A DNA stretch of 54,391 nt from Gnetum montanum (lineage: Eukaryota; Streptophyta; Gnetopsida; Gnetales; Gnetaceae): NCBI GenBank assembly GCA_015680685.1, contig MNCI01017786.1, positions 127,273-181,663 on the forward strand, read 5' to 3'. This document shows, piece by piece, positions 43,801 to 54,391 of this stretch; position 1 is the stretch's first letter, and each line of letters begins with the position of its first letter. Both the position numbers and the translations under genes were made by a program. The notes under the pieces were generated by a model. The model made no database searches, had not been told where the DNA came from, and saw only the letters and a program-made list of their open reading frames with translations.

Positions 43801-44197
43801 CATAAACAAGCTAGGCCTGGTAGATGAAATTAGGCCAACCAAAATTGCGTGTCTAATGTCCTTCAATGGATCATGTGTCACTATCAAGGGTACAATCAAC
43901 TTAGCCTTCATGGCAAGAGAGAAATTCCCCACTAGCATAGATTTCACTATCATAGAAGAGATGCTAGGCTTCAACCTAATCCCGGGTAGGCCTTGGCTTG
44001 CTCAACTATGGTCTGTCTCCTCCCCCATCCACCAAGAAGTTCACCTTCCATACAGAGGTGGTCAAGTTATCATCCACAGTGATAACGCCTCCTCTTTGGC
44101 TATCCATAACATAGACATAAAGCAAGTGTTGGAGGTAGAGTTTTTTGGTGATTCATCTGCAACAACCAATGCAATGCATAAGGCTAACACACTCAAA
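40813..44197 (+). pseudogene. Tat-3 gag-pro
   Basis: It starts at ATG 40813 (MNLDQ). Order: decayed N-terminal block; an internal 30-bp repeat (41445-41534); the gag core with KVVDFYQDDPI, VFPMSLTGKALDWYRAL and a stop in the QGPLEPIQKF block (aagTAGggt where Tat-1 has aagCAGggg); the knuckle YYHYH...SGHSTDSC with Tyr for the first Cys; and PF(V/F)(I/M)(K/R)V-type repeats (42830-43140). The protease is 43634-44197, with HVNDGVATN (catalytic Asp read as Asn), GRPWLAQL and PIHQEVHLPY. Only the protease part is open over more than 180 codons. Confidence 0.8.
41445..41534. repeat. 30-bp repeat inside Tat-3 gag, three copies
   Basis: ATGATGTTAAA occurs at 41454, 41484 and 41514, exactly 30 apart, so the reading frame is kept. 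The unit (ctactatgatgttaaactgg) is the TAGTTTAACATCATAG border repeat. Two further copies 36 bases apart lie at 42973 and 43009 in the Pro-rich part of gag. Confidence 0.8.
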
Positions 44198-44550
44198 TGA
44201 GTGGTTGAAGCCAACAACCTCCCAGAGGATCCTAAGCCTTGCACATCCCCTAATCCACACCCGGTTAGGAAGCAACTACATGACCAAGACTTTCCCTTAG
44301 CCGAAAAGGTGCTAAGCACCTACTTACCCCTTACCTTCATAGACCATGCATTTTTTATTTTTTCTTATGTTGCATTTATTCATGCATTTACATTTCACCT
44401 GGTTACCTAGTTTACACATTTCTTTGGTTTGTTTACGCATTTCTACTTTTTTTATGCATCCATCCACTTATCTTACACATTGCATTGGAAAAACATCAAA
44501 AACATATAAAAATAAAAAAAATTCATAAAACTACAAAAACACATGGTCCT

Positions 44551-44630
44551 AAAATGACCTTAAACTATTGTTGTGGCCTGAAATGACCTTAAACTATCAC
44601 ATGCGGCCTGGAATGTCCTAAAACTATCAC
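44551..44630. repeat. TAGTTTAAGGTCATTT repeats after Tat-3 protease
   Basis: Three units read on the minus strand as ATAGTTTAAGGTCATTTCAGG, spaced 29-30 bases. This is the equivalent of the array after the protease in Tat-1 and Tat-2. Confidence 0.8.
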
Positions 44631-44824
44631 TCTTCTTATTGCTTTCTTTTCATTTATGCATCTTAACTCTATTTATGATAGGTGTCATTTTATGTTGTTT
44701 TTCTAGTTAATTTTTATAGGATCTTGCAAGAACACAACATGATTACACATGTAGCATCGCATCTCACACAAGAAAGGTAAGCACTCATCCATCATGATGC
44801 AAAAAAATGGCACAAATAGTTTGC

Positions 44825-45055
44825 TATGACTATAAACCGACATAGAACAACCTTGGGCTATGACATTAAACTGGCATCCATAGCTCATGCTTTGGCTACG
44901 ATGTTAAACTAACATCCACAGCTCATCCTTAGGTCATGACATTAAACTGGCACAACAACTCATCTACTTTGACATTAAACTAGCACACAACAATCTGCTA
45001 GGACTATAAAATAGCACTCCATGGTCTACCAAGACTTTAAACTAGGTTTTCACAC
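44825..45055. repeat. Second repeat array of Tat-3, equivalent to the array after integrase
   Basis: About seven units of ctatgacattaaactggcat, spaced roughly 30-36 bases. It matches Tat-2 13259-13491. In Tat-2 some 9 kb separate this array from the other; in Tat-3 only about 200 bases do. Confidence 0.8.
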
Positions 45056-46184
45056 TTGCAGCATCATCGCCTCCCACCATTCTACTGATCTTTTGAAGCA
45101 CCTACCATCGATGTGGCCTTTGGGGGACTCGTAGCATCATCACTCTTGCACTTTCACTAGCTTCCTTAGCACTTACAACTGGCATAGCATTTGATGCATT
45201 TGTAGCATCTTTGCGTCCAGCACTTGCACCATCTTCACATCTAGCATTTGCATTTGCATGTCATGTTTTATGGTTTTCTTGTCTTCTTAGGGTTGTGTTC
45301 GTAGAAAAAAGCCTTGGAGGTGGTTGTGCAAAGATGCATCTCATCCCTGTCATTTCATTACAACCTATGCACATCACTCTAATGTACATGATTGGACTAG
45401 TTAAGCCACTCAAGAGTGCACATCCCCCTCATCCCATTATAGCCTATGCACATCTACTCCTTCATCCCAATAGCCTCTCATCCCCCACATACTCATAATT
45501 GTAGATCCCTTTGATGCATACGCATTGTGATGCATATGGCATTCTCCTCACGTTAACCATAGAACCCAAGTAGATGTAATGCAAATGATCTTGGGGAGGA
45601 AACACCTATCCTATAGATGCAATGTGGTTGCATCAAAGCAAAGCCCATCTACTTAATGGCCCACACTTTGCAACTAGCATTTAATAATAAGATAAACCCA
45701 ACTAGGGTTTGCCTCACAACAAAGTAAAGAAGAAAAAGAAAAAAAAAGAGCAAAAAATGAAAAAAATAAAAAAAAGGAGAATAGGGAAAAGCACATCCCT
45801 AAGAAAATTGATAATGCTATAGCTTCACAACTAGCCCAACCTTGGATCAACTTTGACTCTCTCATGAGCACTTCGATGATAGGTCAATGTTTCAAGGGCA
45901 AGCCACTTCATGCCATGGTCATCGTCAACCATGCTAACTTCACATCTTGCATCAAGATATACTGTTTTCATTTTATTCTCTCTACTTGTATTTCATCTCC
46001 CTAGCACATTTCCTACACACTTTGCCCTAGCATACCCTTATCCACAGTACTCTTGAACATGGTGGAACAACACCTGATCTAGTATCGATGAGCAATGTTG
46101 ATGTCACATCTGTTTTCATGTTTTGCAATTCTTTGTCGATGTCTCTCGGGCCACTCCTCCATCCATCAATAAAGAGGGACCATT
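45056..46184 (+). other. Tat-3 3' UTR with purine tract and polypurine tract
   Basis: No gene. A 62-base A/G tract at 45724-45785 corresponds to Tat-2 12223-12150. The polypurine tract aaagaggga (46172-46180) lies four bases before the 3' LTR, where plus-strand DNA synthesis would be primed. Confidence 0.6.
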
Positions 46185-47928
46185 GAAATAGCACAAAACT
46201 TCGAGTCTCGATGTCTCGACTACAAATTTGGCTAAGTGTCAAAACAATAGCACTTTTCCTAAATTATTCTAAGTGTTGAGTGTAGTCAAATCCAACTGCC
46301 AGATTTGCAAAATTTTTCTAAATGTCAAAATGATGACACTTTCTACAAATTTGTCAAAGTGCTAGGACCATGTTCTCCACTATAGTAGAGCGTAGTTAGC
46401 TTCAATGACCAATGTTTTGCAATTTTAACAAAGTGTCAGAACGATGAAATTTTTCTAAGTGTTGTGCTACACTCTCATTCTCCCTGCTACACTCTACATC
46501 ATAGTCAACATAGCATACACTTCAGTGGCCAATTTGCATGGGTGTGAAGCTAGAATCTATCAAGCTAACTTCGCATGGAAGAGGCATTTGGTAGATTTTC
46601 TAACTCCTAAAGCTACTACTCCTACTATGCTCCCGAGCATAGCTAGCATAGCAAGAATAAGGACTGCAATTATTGCTAGATTTTTCTAACTGTCCATACT
46701 ATGTGTTATTCCATCTTGCTACACTCATGAGTGTAGCAAGTGTAGCAGTACTAGACTTTAGTTGCCAAATTTTTCTAAGTATTCATGCAATGCCTTGTCC
46801 CATCCTGCGACGCTCATGAGTCTAGCAAGTGTAGCAACACTATACTTCAATTTTTGTAAAATTTTCTTAAGTGTTGGGCTACGCTCCAAAGCATAGTTAG
46901 CGTAACAACATGGAACTACCTTTAAAAGCTTCCAAAGCTTAGCACAGGCCTTCGTTCCAGCTCCAGCTCTCCTTCAACAAGCAAGATCAACTCTCTTGCA
47001 CCCCCATTTGTCTAAAATTGTACCTATGCTCTAGAGTGTAGCAAGGGGTTGAGCGTAGAAAGGGGTGAGCATAGCGAGCATAGCAACTAGAGTTATAAAA
47101 TTTTTTAGACTTTTTCTAGTCACCTCTAGACTTAGAAAATTTTCTAAATTTTTCTTATAGTCCCACCTACCACACTACCATGTGGCACCTAATCTACATT
47201 TTGGGTTAACCCTAGCCCTATAAATACCCATGCATCCTAATGTTTTAGGGGTGGGCTTCCATTTTCATGGGTTGGCAGTTGGTACTTTCATTTGAAATTT
47301 TGCATCTTGGCACTTAGCTCCATGAATGAATGAGACCCAGAGCACATCACACTAGTAGAGAGGCATAGCTGCATTGCACGGTACACCATGGTGGCCAACC
47401 TGGCAAGCACAATTCATCATAGCAAGTGCCAGACTTCACGACTTGACACCATTGAGACTGTGACTATGCTCCCACTACGCCTATTGTACATGATGTATCT
47501 TCTGAGATCCTTTTGGAGTTAACTACGCTTCCATTTTGGGCATTTCTCTCTTCTATTTCTAGCATTTTCCTACATTTTTTATGTCTACTATACTACACTT
47601 AGGTAATACTCTCTATGGGTTGACAGCTTCATTTCGGTCAAAACCCTTGGCTACACTTGCCCCCATTCCATGGCTATGCTCTATACTTAACATTTCTTTG
47701 ACACTTAGCACCATTTTGTGTTGTTTGCATTTGCATTTTGGCTAACCACACCACCCCTGGTTGTAGCCAATACCTCGGTTGTAGTTGGTAAAGTCTCTAT
47801 TTGATTAATAAGATCATCCAGTGCACTCCGCCTCTATTTTCCATTTAGGCCCTCACATAGAGGCAGGGTTAGGTTGTGAGCTTGCAAACCCCTTAGTGTT
47901 CTATCCATCAACATTTTTGGTCATTATA
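46185..47928 (+). repeat. Tat-3 3' LTR
   Basis: TGAAATAGCACAAAAC to ...CATTATA. It is longer than the 5' LTR through extra copies of the AAATTTTTCTAAGTG motif region (46210-46870). The TATA box is at 47219. Confidence 0.8.
47219..47226 (+). promoter_or_regulatory. TATA box of the Tat-3 3' LTR
   Basis: TATAAATA, same context as 39572-39579. Confidence 0.55.
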
Positions 47929-48238
47929 GTTTCAAGGGCCTAGCGCCTTCTAGAGCCCATAACTCATGAACCTCTTTTTTGATTAACCCTGTTTTTCGAT
48001 CCTACAGCTATCGAAGGTGAGCTCTACATCATGGGGGCCACAAACCTTAAGTTTCCGATGAAAAGGTTTTTGGAATTTCTCTAACTTTCACAAGGTTTAA
48101 TTAATAAAATAATATTAAACTAATCAATTTTCCATAATAAAAAATTAGCCAAAGTGTAACTAATCCAAAAAGACAAGGTATCCAAGTATTCCAAATTTAT
48201 ACATCAAATGCTAATCCTTGGTCATGTTGTGAGTATAG
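47929..48238 (+). other. Ath-1 spacer, right part, ending in a splice-acceptor-like site
   Basis: It continues the spacer broken at 38831, aligning with Ath-2 30690-31070 from tagagcccataac onward. It ends in ttgtgagtatag, with AG directly before the ATG as in Ath-2. Confidence 0.65.
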
Positions 48239-51098
48239 ATGGCACCTAAACTAAGGAATAAACATGGCACAAAGGCAGGACTATCCCAAGTGAGGGACAA
48301 GTAGTCAAGAATTGAAAGGGACCAATAGCTAAAGTAGCCCAAGGAGTAGGTAGCTAAAACACATGCAACAAGACCTCTTTGGAAGGAGCCTAAAGTGGAA
48401 TTTGTCTGAGAGATTCCCAAAGTTGAAATAAATTAATTACACCATGATGAAGCACTAGGACCAAGGCCAAACCTTGAGTTCACCCTGAATGATGCTTGTC
48501 TAAGGGAAATTAAGTCTAAGGAGATCCAGAGCTTAACTCCCCAAGAGCTGAACATTGGTACATTCTTGGACTTTGCTCTAGAAGAAGTCAAAATGTAACT
48601 ATAGAATTCTCCCATGTGGCCTCTTCTTACTTTCAATAAGGAATGGTACATGGGAGAAACATATGTCTCCTGGAACAATAGAAAGCCTAAAGACATGGTG
48701 AAAATCAAGGACATCAGTGTGTCCTACTTGGTGTAGGCCATCTCTTAGGCCCTTGGGTTACTAAAAACTGGGACAACACTGGTGGAAGTATTAACTCAAG
48801 TAGACCCAAAGGTGAAAAAGGAGTGGATCCAATGGTGCTATGAGGTTAACTTCAAGGAGTATGATGTACTAGCTAAGGTAGATAAGGTATATTTCAAGAT
48901 CATGGCCTACCACCTCAATCTGAGGATGAGGCCAAGAAAGGTGATGATCTTTTCTTCCTATGCATGCATCACATTGAGCTAAAAATTTCTAGTCAATCTC
49001 TCATAGCTAACCTATCTTGAGATAGAGAAGAACTTCAAGGAAAATGAGTGTGAGAGAAAGGCACTCCCCTTCCTATACTTGATTCATAAATTGTGCAGAA
49101 GGGAAGGAATAGCCCGCTATTCAAATAACACACTTTGACATGCTCCTACTGCCTCTTGGGAAAAAATGATGAAAGATAAAGTTTTGCCAAAAGTTAAAGA
49201 AGAGAAATAGCTACCATCACAGCTCACTCATGAAACAAAATTTAAGGCTTGTGTTGCCATGGAGTGCATGTAGAAACTCCATTTGAAACTATTGCATTTG
49301 TAGTAGGAAGAACCGAGTGGTGATCCCTCTGTCTATCAACCAACACTGAGCCATCTAAATAAGATCACTCATAGAATCAGCTAGTTGGAGACATGGCACC
49401 AATGTTTTTTGTCTAATGAATGCAAGCACCTACAAGATTAAATCCTAGTGCTTGAAAAGTAGCAGCATCCCTTCTAAAAAAATTGCAATTTCTAGAGATC
49501 TCTAGAAACATTACTACATTCTCGATGCACCTAGTGAAAGGTGAGGGGGAAACTATATTGGTGAAATAACACCAAGGGTAGAAAATAGTGGTTGAGGTGA
49601 TGGTCAACAAAGTGGGTGAGGCACTCAATGCTCTTGCGGCATTTGTGCTAGATGTTACTGCACTTAGAGACGTGTAGACATTCATAAGAGTAGAAAGTGG
49701 GATATAGTGTAACCTAGAATGAGGAATTGATGGATCAACTAATTGGAGCTAATCAACTGATTCCAGAGGTTTTTGACCTATAGGATAACATCATTGCAAC
49801 CTAGCCAACACTCTTGGAAGCTAGGGACAAGTGCATCATTGTCAATGCCCAAATTGAAGTAGCCACATCTAAAAATTCGCACTTGGCTGTAGAAGTTGTA
49901 AAATTAAGAGTCTTCTTAGTCAATTCCACTATTCTTGACCAGGTCATAACCAAAGATGAAGCTTTCTTACAACTTCAGGAGAAACTTAAAGTAGCTAATA
50001 ACACCAAGGAGACTATGGCTTTTGATGAGTCCATAGCAACAATAATGACTTATAACACTAAAAGGACTTATTAGAGATTTGTAAGGAAAATGTAGTTTTG
50101 ACTAAGGACAATCATCATCTACAAAATGTTGAAGCTCAAAAGGACCAAATGGTTAAAGTTTTGAGACAATGGTAGGAGTATCTTGCCAAGGTAAGCATGG
50201 ACCTAAGGAGGTTGTCTATGGAAAATTGTAATCTCTCAATGGGGGAGGTTTGTGTCTTCCACAAGAAATTAGTAATTGAGATCGTTTCTTGGAGAAATGA
50301 GGCCCTCAAGTTCAAAAGGGTAAAAAGTCACTACAGGGACCAAGTTAGCCTTCTCAAAGAGATTAACAAAAAAGAGATCTACTTGGTGAAGGAAAACGAC
50401 AACAAGGCCCTCTAGTAGCTCCAACAAGGAGGTGATGTGTGGCAGCCCATCTTTGGTGGTTGAATGTGTATAACAAGGTAGAAATTTACCTCAAGGAGCT
50501 AAAAATCAAGTAGATGATGGAGTACATGGAGTTAAACAACCTTTATTATTCAAACCTAGAAATGCTAGCTACTAGAAGGCCAAGGTCAGAACTGGAGAAG
50601 CAAGTGGCCAACTTGTACCTCTTTTACAAGGTAGAGTTCAAATATCATAAGAAGACAAAATAAAAGTTAGAAATAGGAAATGCTAAACTCAAAGTCCTCA
50701 AAGCTTGATTCACAAATCAATGATCAATGCCTTAGGACTTGGCTAGTATAATGAGATACTACTAGGAGCTATAGAATGTTGTCTGAGCATTTGACATTGA
50801 ACACAAACAATTCATTGCCTAGTTTGTTAATGTTAAGGAGTTGTTCCCTGTAATTCCCTATCCATGGGATGTTCCTTTACTAGCCTACATTGGTGATGCT
50901 AGGTGGACTATGTATGATCCATAGAGTAATAAGGAGAAGATGAAAGCATTGTTGGATGTTTTTCATCTTCCACCAGAAGTCATAGATGTAGTAGGATAGC
51001 CACAACTGCCACAGCCTCAACTGTAACCATCATGTGCATCAAAGATAGGAGAAGATCCTTTGGCATCTCAGGAGCCTCCATCACCTATGACTATTTGA
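48239..51098 (+). pseudogene. Ath-1 extra ORF in env position, coiled-coil protein of unknown family
   Basis: ATG 48239 (MAPKLRNKHGTKAGLSQVRD) to TGA 51096-51098, about 953 codons with a net one-base length difference and many stops. Blocks shared with Ath-2 are GLSQ.R.K, SPMWP..T..EWYMGE, VKIK.I.VSY, QVDP..K, LSME..., ALKFKR.K.HYRDQV and HLPPEV. The stretch 49814-50070 is open and strongly heptad-like (VVKLRVFLVNSTILDQVITK). Two independent old copies keep the same start, stop and order, so this was a real gene of the family. Confidence 0.65.
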
Positions 51099-51341
51099 TT
51101 TTTTCCTCTCATATTCGAGCTAAAAAATGGGTTTAGCTATCAATTTTGTCATGGTGTTCAATTTTTTTTTCATGAATACCAATTTTTGTAAAAGTTGTAA
51201 ATTCGTAGACTTGGGCACTTAGCATCTGTTTGAGTTAGTCAGTTAGTTAGTTAATAATCCCATACCCTTCCAAAATTTTGCAAAGAACTTGTTCCTTCTT
51301 TTGTTCACTTGAGGGCAAGTTTTCATTCAATCATGGGAGCA

Positions 51342-52155
51342 TGATAAGTCTATGTCAATGTGTACCCGTTGACACATGATTTGATGCATTGACGCATATG
51401 TGTCTACAAAGTGTTTGGTGTTTCCTATCTAAATGCATGAACCTATCGCATTCAAGGCATTCGTTGATAAATAGCATAGCAAAGCTCTTGTAGTTTGTTC
51501 ATTTAAGCATTTAAATATTTTAAAGTGCCCATAGTAGGAGTTGAGAAGTGTATGAATCTTTATTTAAGCACTAATGTTCTTGGACACTTCGATGTGAATG
51601 GCAATAAAGACAAGCTTTCTTAATAAACCTTGCAACACATGGGCTTAGCCTAATATTTACTTAAAGCATTTACTATTCATGAAATTTACTTTCATGCATT
51701 TAATTAATTAATTACGTATGAATAATTAATGCACATAAGTACAACCATCTCAAGCATACATTAACGCTTGGTAATCCCACCAACGCTCAGGCTTGGTAAC
51801 CTAGTAGATTGCAACATGTTTAGGATGTGTACGATAGATGAAAATGGATGCTTATAATAAGATTAGTTAATGTGTTAGATAATTTTTAAGATTAATTTAG
51901 CATTTAATTACTTATTTTCATGCTTAGGAGAAATAGGTAAAAATAAAAAAGCTATACAAATCATGTGTCTTAGTTACACTTAACCATACCCTTGAACCTT
52001 ACAAGTGGAATTGGGAAGACAACGATCATGTCCTTGAGATTCACTACCTAGATAATGTATACTTAGAGAGCTAAAGTCTACAGAATTTAATCAGATCAAT
52101 TAGTGAATGTTGGTGATTCATGTGGTTGGGTGTAAGGATTGCTCACTACTCCTCA
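51342..52155 (+). repeat. Ath-1 3' LTR
   Basis: TGATAAGTCTATG to ...CTCCTCA, 814 bp. It is homologous to the Ath-2 LTRs, especially from 51480 on (gcaaagctcttgtagttt, taatcccaccaacgc). It is preceded by catgggagca, a short purine stretch. No intact TATAAATA is seen; gataaata at 51466 may be its remnant. Confidence 0.8.
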
Positions 52156-53149
52156 ACTGCAAATGAATTATTAGCAATTAAAATATCTTGAACATGTTGT
52201 TCATTTTAAAGATTTAACATGTAATTTCCAATAGATAGACTTCCTCAACATTTTTTACTATGAAGAACTAGTTGAAAACCATCTAAATCAACAACAAGAT
52301 TATTTGAAACTTGAGGAACATATGTTGAGCTTCGAGGTCATATGTCATTTTCTCAAAGTGAGAGAATGGAGATTTTATTTCTTTTGACACATTAATTATG
52401 TCCTTTGAACAAAAATTGTTAAAAATTATATACAATGGATAAATGATGAGTTTTTGTTATGTGGGAAAAATACCTCTATGGTGGTATTTTATTCCATACT
52501 ATTCCACACATGACAATGCCCTTTGCGAAATGGAAAATTTTAGAAAAAAAATCAAGGAATGATTTGTAGGAAACATTACTATTTGCCAAGAATTTATTTC
52601 TTGGGACAATGAATGCCACTTCTAGTTAGTTGTAGGATATCACTCTCTTGCAAATCATGAAACCTAGCCTTATATTTATTATTGGTCAAAGAATTCTATA
52701 ATGCTATGTTATCCAATTTATACTTTTATCTAGTTATTGGTGAAAATATTATTTATGGCTACATTCCAATGAATGTGTGATCCAAAAATCCCCATCCCTC
52801 ATTAATTACAGAAGTTTTCATATTACCATTTTCAGTATTAAATAGTATTTGTTAAAGAAAGATAGGTTGGTTAGGGATAATCAACTTGAAAGAAATTCAT
52901 ACAAATTTTCTTCATACTACATATTTTATACACCTAACCAAATACCATGTGGATAACACTGAGAAAAATGTGGTGGATGAAATGAGAAAATTTTTCATTT
53001 CTCTTTCCATGAAGTCCAAAGCTATTTATTACTTCAATAATCTTTGAATCTATACCAATTACAACTCCCCTAAGCATTTTGTCTCTTTATAAGTAAATGT
53101 TTGCATTGGGTATTATCCATAAAAGAAAAACTATTTTGTACAGGTATAA
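52156..53149. other. Flank of the nest, nothing recognised
   Basis: AT-rich sequence beyond the Ath-1 LTR. No ORF above noise, no LTR, and no tRNA or repeat that I can identify. Confidence 0.4.
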
Positions 53150-53345
53150 GCCATGGTGATAAATGTGATCGATTTTATGCTGAGATAGAATCTCTTGATC
53201 ATGCATTGGTTAGTTTTCTATAGGCTTAAGACATTTGATGGTGCTTTCACTCTCTTTTTAGACTTTTAATCTATGTTACAACCATTCTAAATTCTATACT
53301 TATTAATTGGCCCTCTACCCCAAAAAATAGAAACACCAAAAGATC
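53150..53345 (+). pseudogene. Possible LINE remnant: zinc-binding region of a non-LTR reverse transcriptase
   Basis: The plus strand reads KCDRFYAEIESLDHALVSF, which resembles the C..C....ES..HAL..C end region of plant LINE polymerases with the second and last Cys lost. It is weak evidence on a short segment. Confidence 0.3.
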
Positions 53346-54019
53346 AAAGGATTGCTTTTGAGTGCTTTGTATTCATGTTGGCATTTTCATAATTCGTACT
53401 TTTTTTCTAACTATCATCTTAACCTTGACACACTAGTGTCCCTTTCTTGGAAAAATTGGAACTTGGTCAATGTTAGATTTGCACTTGTATCGTAAACCTA
53501 AGTTGATGGGGTTGTTTGTTGTGAAAGATTTTATGCTTTATCTTGCTTTTATCTTAGTAGTTTTTATAAACTTTGATTGGTTTCCTTAGTTTTGTTATTT
53601 AAGTTATAAAGGCATGGTTTTTATAATCATGTATAATTTACAATTTCTTATTAATGTCTTATGTCGCAACTAGAATAAAACTAGGCTTACTTTTTCTTCT
53701 AAATAAATGAAGAAGTCGAGTCATGTTCTAAAATCAAAATTAGTTGAAGTACAACATAATATATGGAATGTAGTTTAAAGAACAACATAAACAATGGTAA
53801 ACTAGAAGTGATATTTCATGATAAAAGTTCCCTCATTGCAAATAGTTCTGCTACCTAGAATCAATGTTCTAATCAAATAGTGAAATTGATAAAATTATAA
53901 GTAATATAATTAAGATATGATAGTCAAAATGGAGATTGGAAAGTGGTGTTCTATATGATAAAGGAATCCACTAACAGGAAAATGTTATATGATAATGATC
54001 ATACTTGTTATCTTATATG

Positions 54020-54195
54020 ATAGAGAATGTTGGGCAATGTAAAGAAGGCATGAAAAATAATTAGTGTAGCATAAATGAAAATGCTTAGATGAATGTTGAA
54101 TGTTACCAAAAGAGATAAACCACATAATCCAGATATTAGAGGAATACTTAGAGTGGTTTCTATTTTAAATAAGTTAGATGATTTGGACATGTGCA
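54020..54195 (+). pseudogene. LINE reverse transcriptase C-terminal remnant
   Basis: The segment reads LYDRECWAM, a frame change, then KMLR.MLNVTKRDKPHNPDIRG and LRVVSILNKLDDLD. This follows the L1-type end pattern GxECW...RMLRWM.G.TR.D.IRN..IR...V.PI..K. There are several stops. It ends next to the inverted Ath LTR. Confidence 0.5.
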
Positions 54196-54217
54196 AATAA
54201 AATTAGATAATGAGCTT

Positions 54218-54391
54218 TGATGAGTGGCGAGGTACCCCTACACTCAACCATACAAATATGAGCATGGACGTGTCCTAATGGACTAAGTGCTTACGCGCCC
54301 TAATGGAACACTTAAGGTTAATCAATCATTGTCCTCCCAAACTTACTTGTATTGTCACAGTTGTATGGTTAAGTAAGTTTGAGGTATGTGA
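54218..54391 (-). repeat. Ath-3: LTR of the Ath family in reverse orientation, cut by the window end
   Basis: From 54218 (tgatgagtggcgaggtaccc) it matches the reverse complement of the Ath-2 LTR end (7880-8056), including ccctacactcaaccatac and the cttaccat/acttgtattgtcaca region. No PBS lies to its left, so the element, if complete, extends to the right, and 54213-54217 (agctt) would be its flanking duplication. It could be a solo LTR. Confidence 0.65.

Larger units (their letters stand above)
38832..47928 (+). mobile_element. Tat-3: Tat-like element lacking pol and the antisense gene
   Basis: LTRs 38832-40335 and 46185-47928 are flanked by GTTTT (38827-38831) and GTTTC (47929-47933), a target duplication with one transition. 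The interior holds PBS, gag-pro and two repeat arrays in close succession, then the 3' UTR with its purine tract. RT, RNase H, integrase and the antisense gene are absent, so it is a deletion derivative that could only have moved in trans. Removing it restores the alignment of the Ath-1 spacer with Ath-2 near 30660-30700. Confidence 0.85.
6537..52155 (+). mobile_element. Ath-1: Athila-like LTR retrotransposon, host of the nest
   Basis: The pieces are RT (6541-7144 and 35093-35450), RNase H, integrase (to about 37150), spacer (to 38831 and from 47929), env-position ORF (48239-51098) and 3' LTR (51342-52155). Their order and spacing match Ath-2 once the insertions Ath-2 and Tat-3 are removed. 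The 5' half is left of the window beyond Tat-1. All reading frames are broken, so it is ancient. A possible right target duplication is actgc at 52156-52160. Athila-like is inferred from the family PBS (seen in Ath-2) and the extra ORF after integrase. Confidence 0.8.

Noticed and set aside
45211-45498. 95-codon plus-strand ORF in the Tat-3 3' UTR
   Set aside because: No conservation with the Tat-2 3' UTR reading and no known motif.
1-54391. CRISPR arrays, bacterial operons, tRNA or rRNA genes
   Set aside because: None seen; the regular arrays found are short tandem repeats without spacers, and the content is plant retrotransposon DNA.

Overview
This is nuclear plant DNA made almost entirely of Ty3/gypsy LTR retrotransposons nested inside one another. 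The evidence is plant-type gag, protease, reverse transcriptase (RT), RNase H (RNH) and integrase (INT) remnants, LTRs bounded by TG...CA with TATAAATA boxes, GT...AG introns, AT-rich CpG-poor sequence, and stop codons that repeatedly look like decayed Gln, Arg or Trp codons. I found no host single-copy gene, rRNA or tRNA gene. The species cannot be named from this sequence; a large-genome land plant fits best.

I use my own labels for two families. The 'Ath' family is Athila-like: LTR about 0.8-0.95 kb, primer-binding site (PBS) of tRNA-Asp type, order gag-(pro)-RT-RNH-INT, then a long extra ORF before the 3' LTR. The 'Tat' family is Tat/Ogre-like: LTR 1.2-1.9 kb, PBS containing GGCGCTAGAAGGAGGG, and order gag-pro, then an antisense intron-containing gene, then RT-RNH-second RNH-INT.

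Layout: Ath-1 (+) is the oldest layer. It runs from left of the window to its 3' LTR at 51342-52155. Tat-1 (-, 1-6536, cut by the window edge, CpG-rich and youngest) and Ath-2 (+, 7145-35087) both sit in the RT gene of Ath-1. Ath-2 is flanked by the 5-bp duplication TTGAG, and the RT reading resumes directly after it. Tat-2 (-, 10363-28419) sits in Ath-2. Tat-3 (+, 38832-47928) sits in the spacer between INT and the extra ORF of Ath-1, flanked by GTTTT/GTTTC; removing it restores colinearity with Ath-2. To the right of Ath-1 lie about 2 kb of unrecognised sequence with LINE-like remnants, and a third Ath-family LTR in reverse orientation runs off the right end (54218-54391).

The two most interesting contents are (1) a multi-exon plus-strand gene inside Tat-2 (17585-22261) with its own TATA box. 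It lies antisense between gag-pro and pol, and its last exon is also present in Tat-1 together with a poly(A) signal. (2) A ~945-codon ORF in the env position of Ath-1 and Ath-2, with a splice-acceptor-like AG directly before its ATG, alignable in both copies and without a recognisable family. Tat-3 has lost both pol and the antisense gene, apparently between arrays of a TAGTTTAA-type ~29-30 bp repeat that marks the module borders. Several places (22522-22543, 22738-23173, 27511-27534, 34908-35001) look like assembly artefacts rather than biology.
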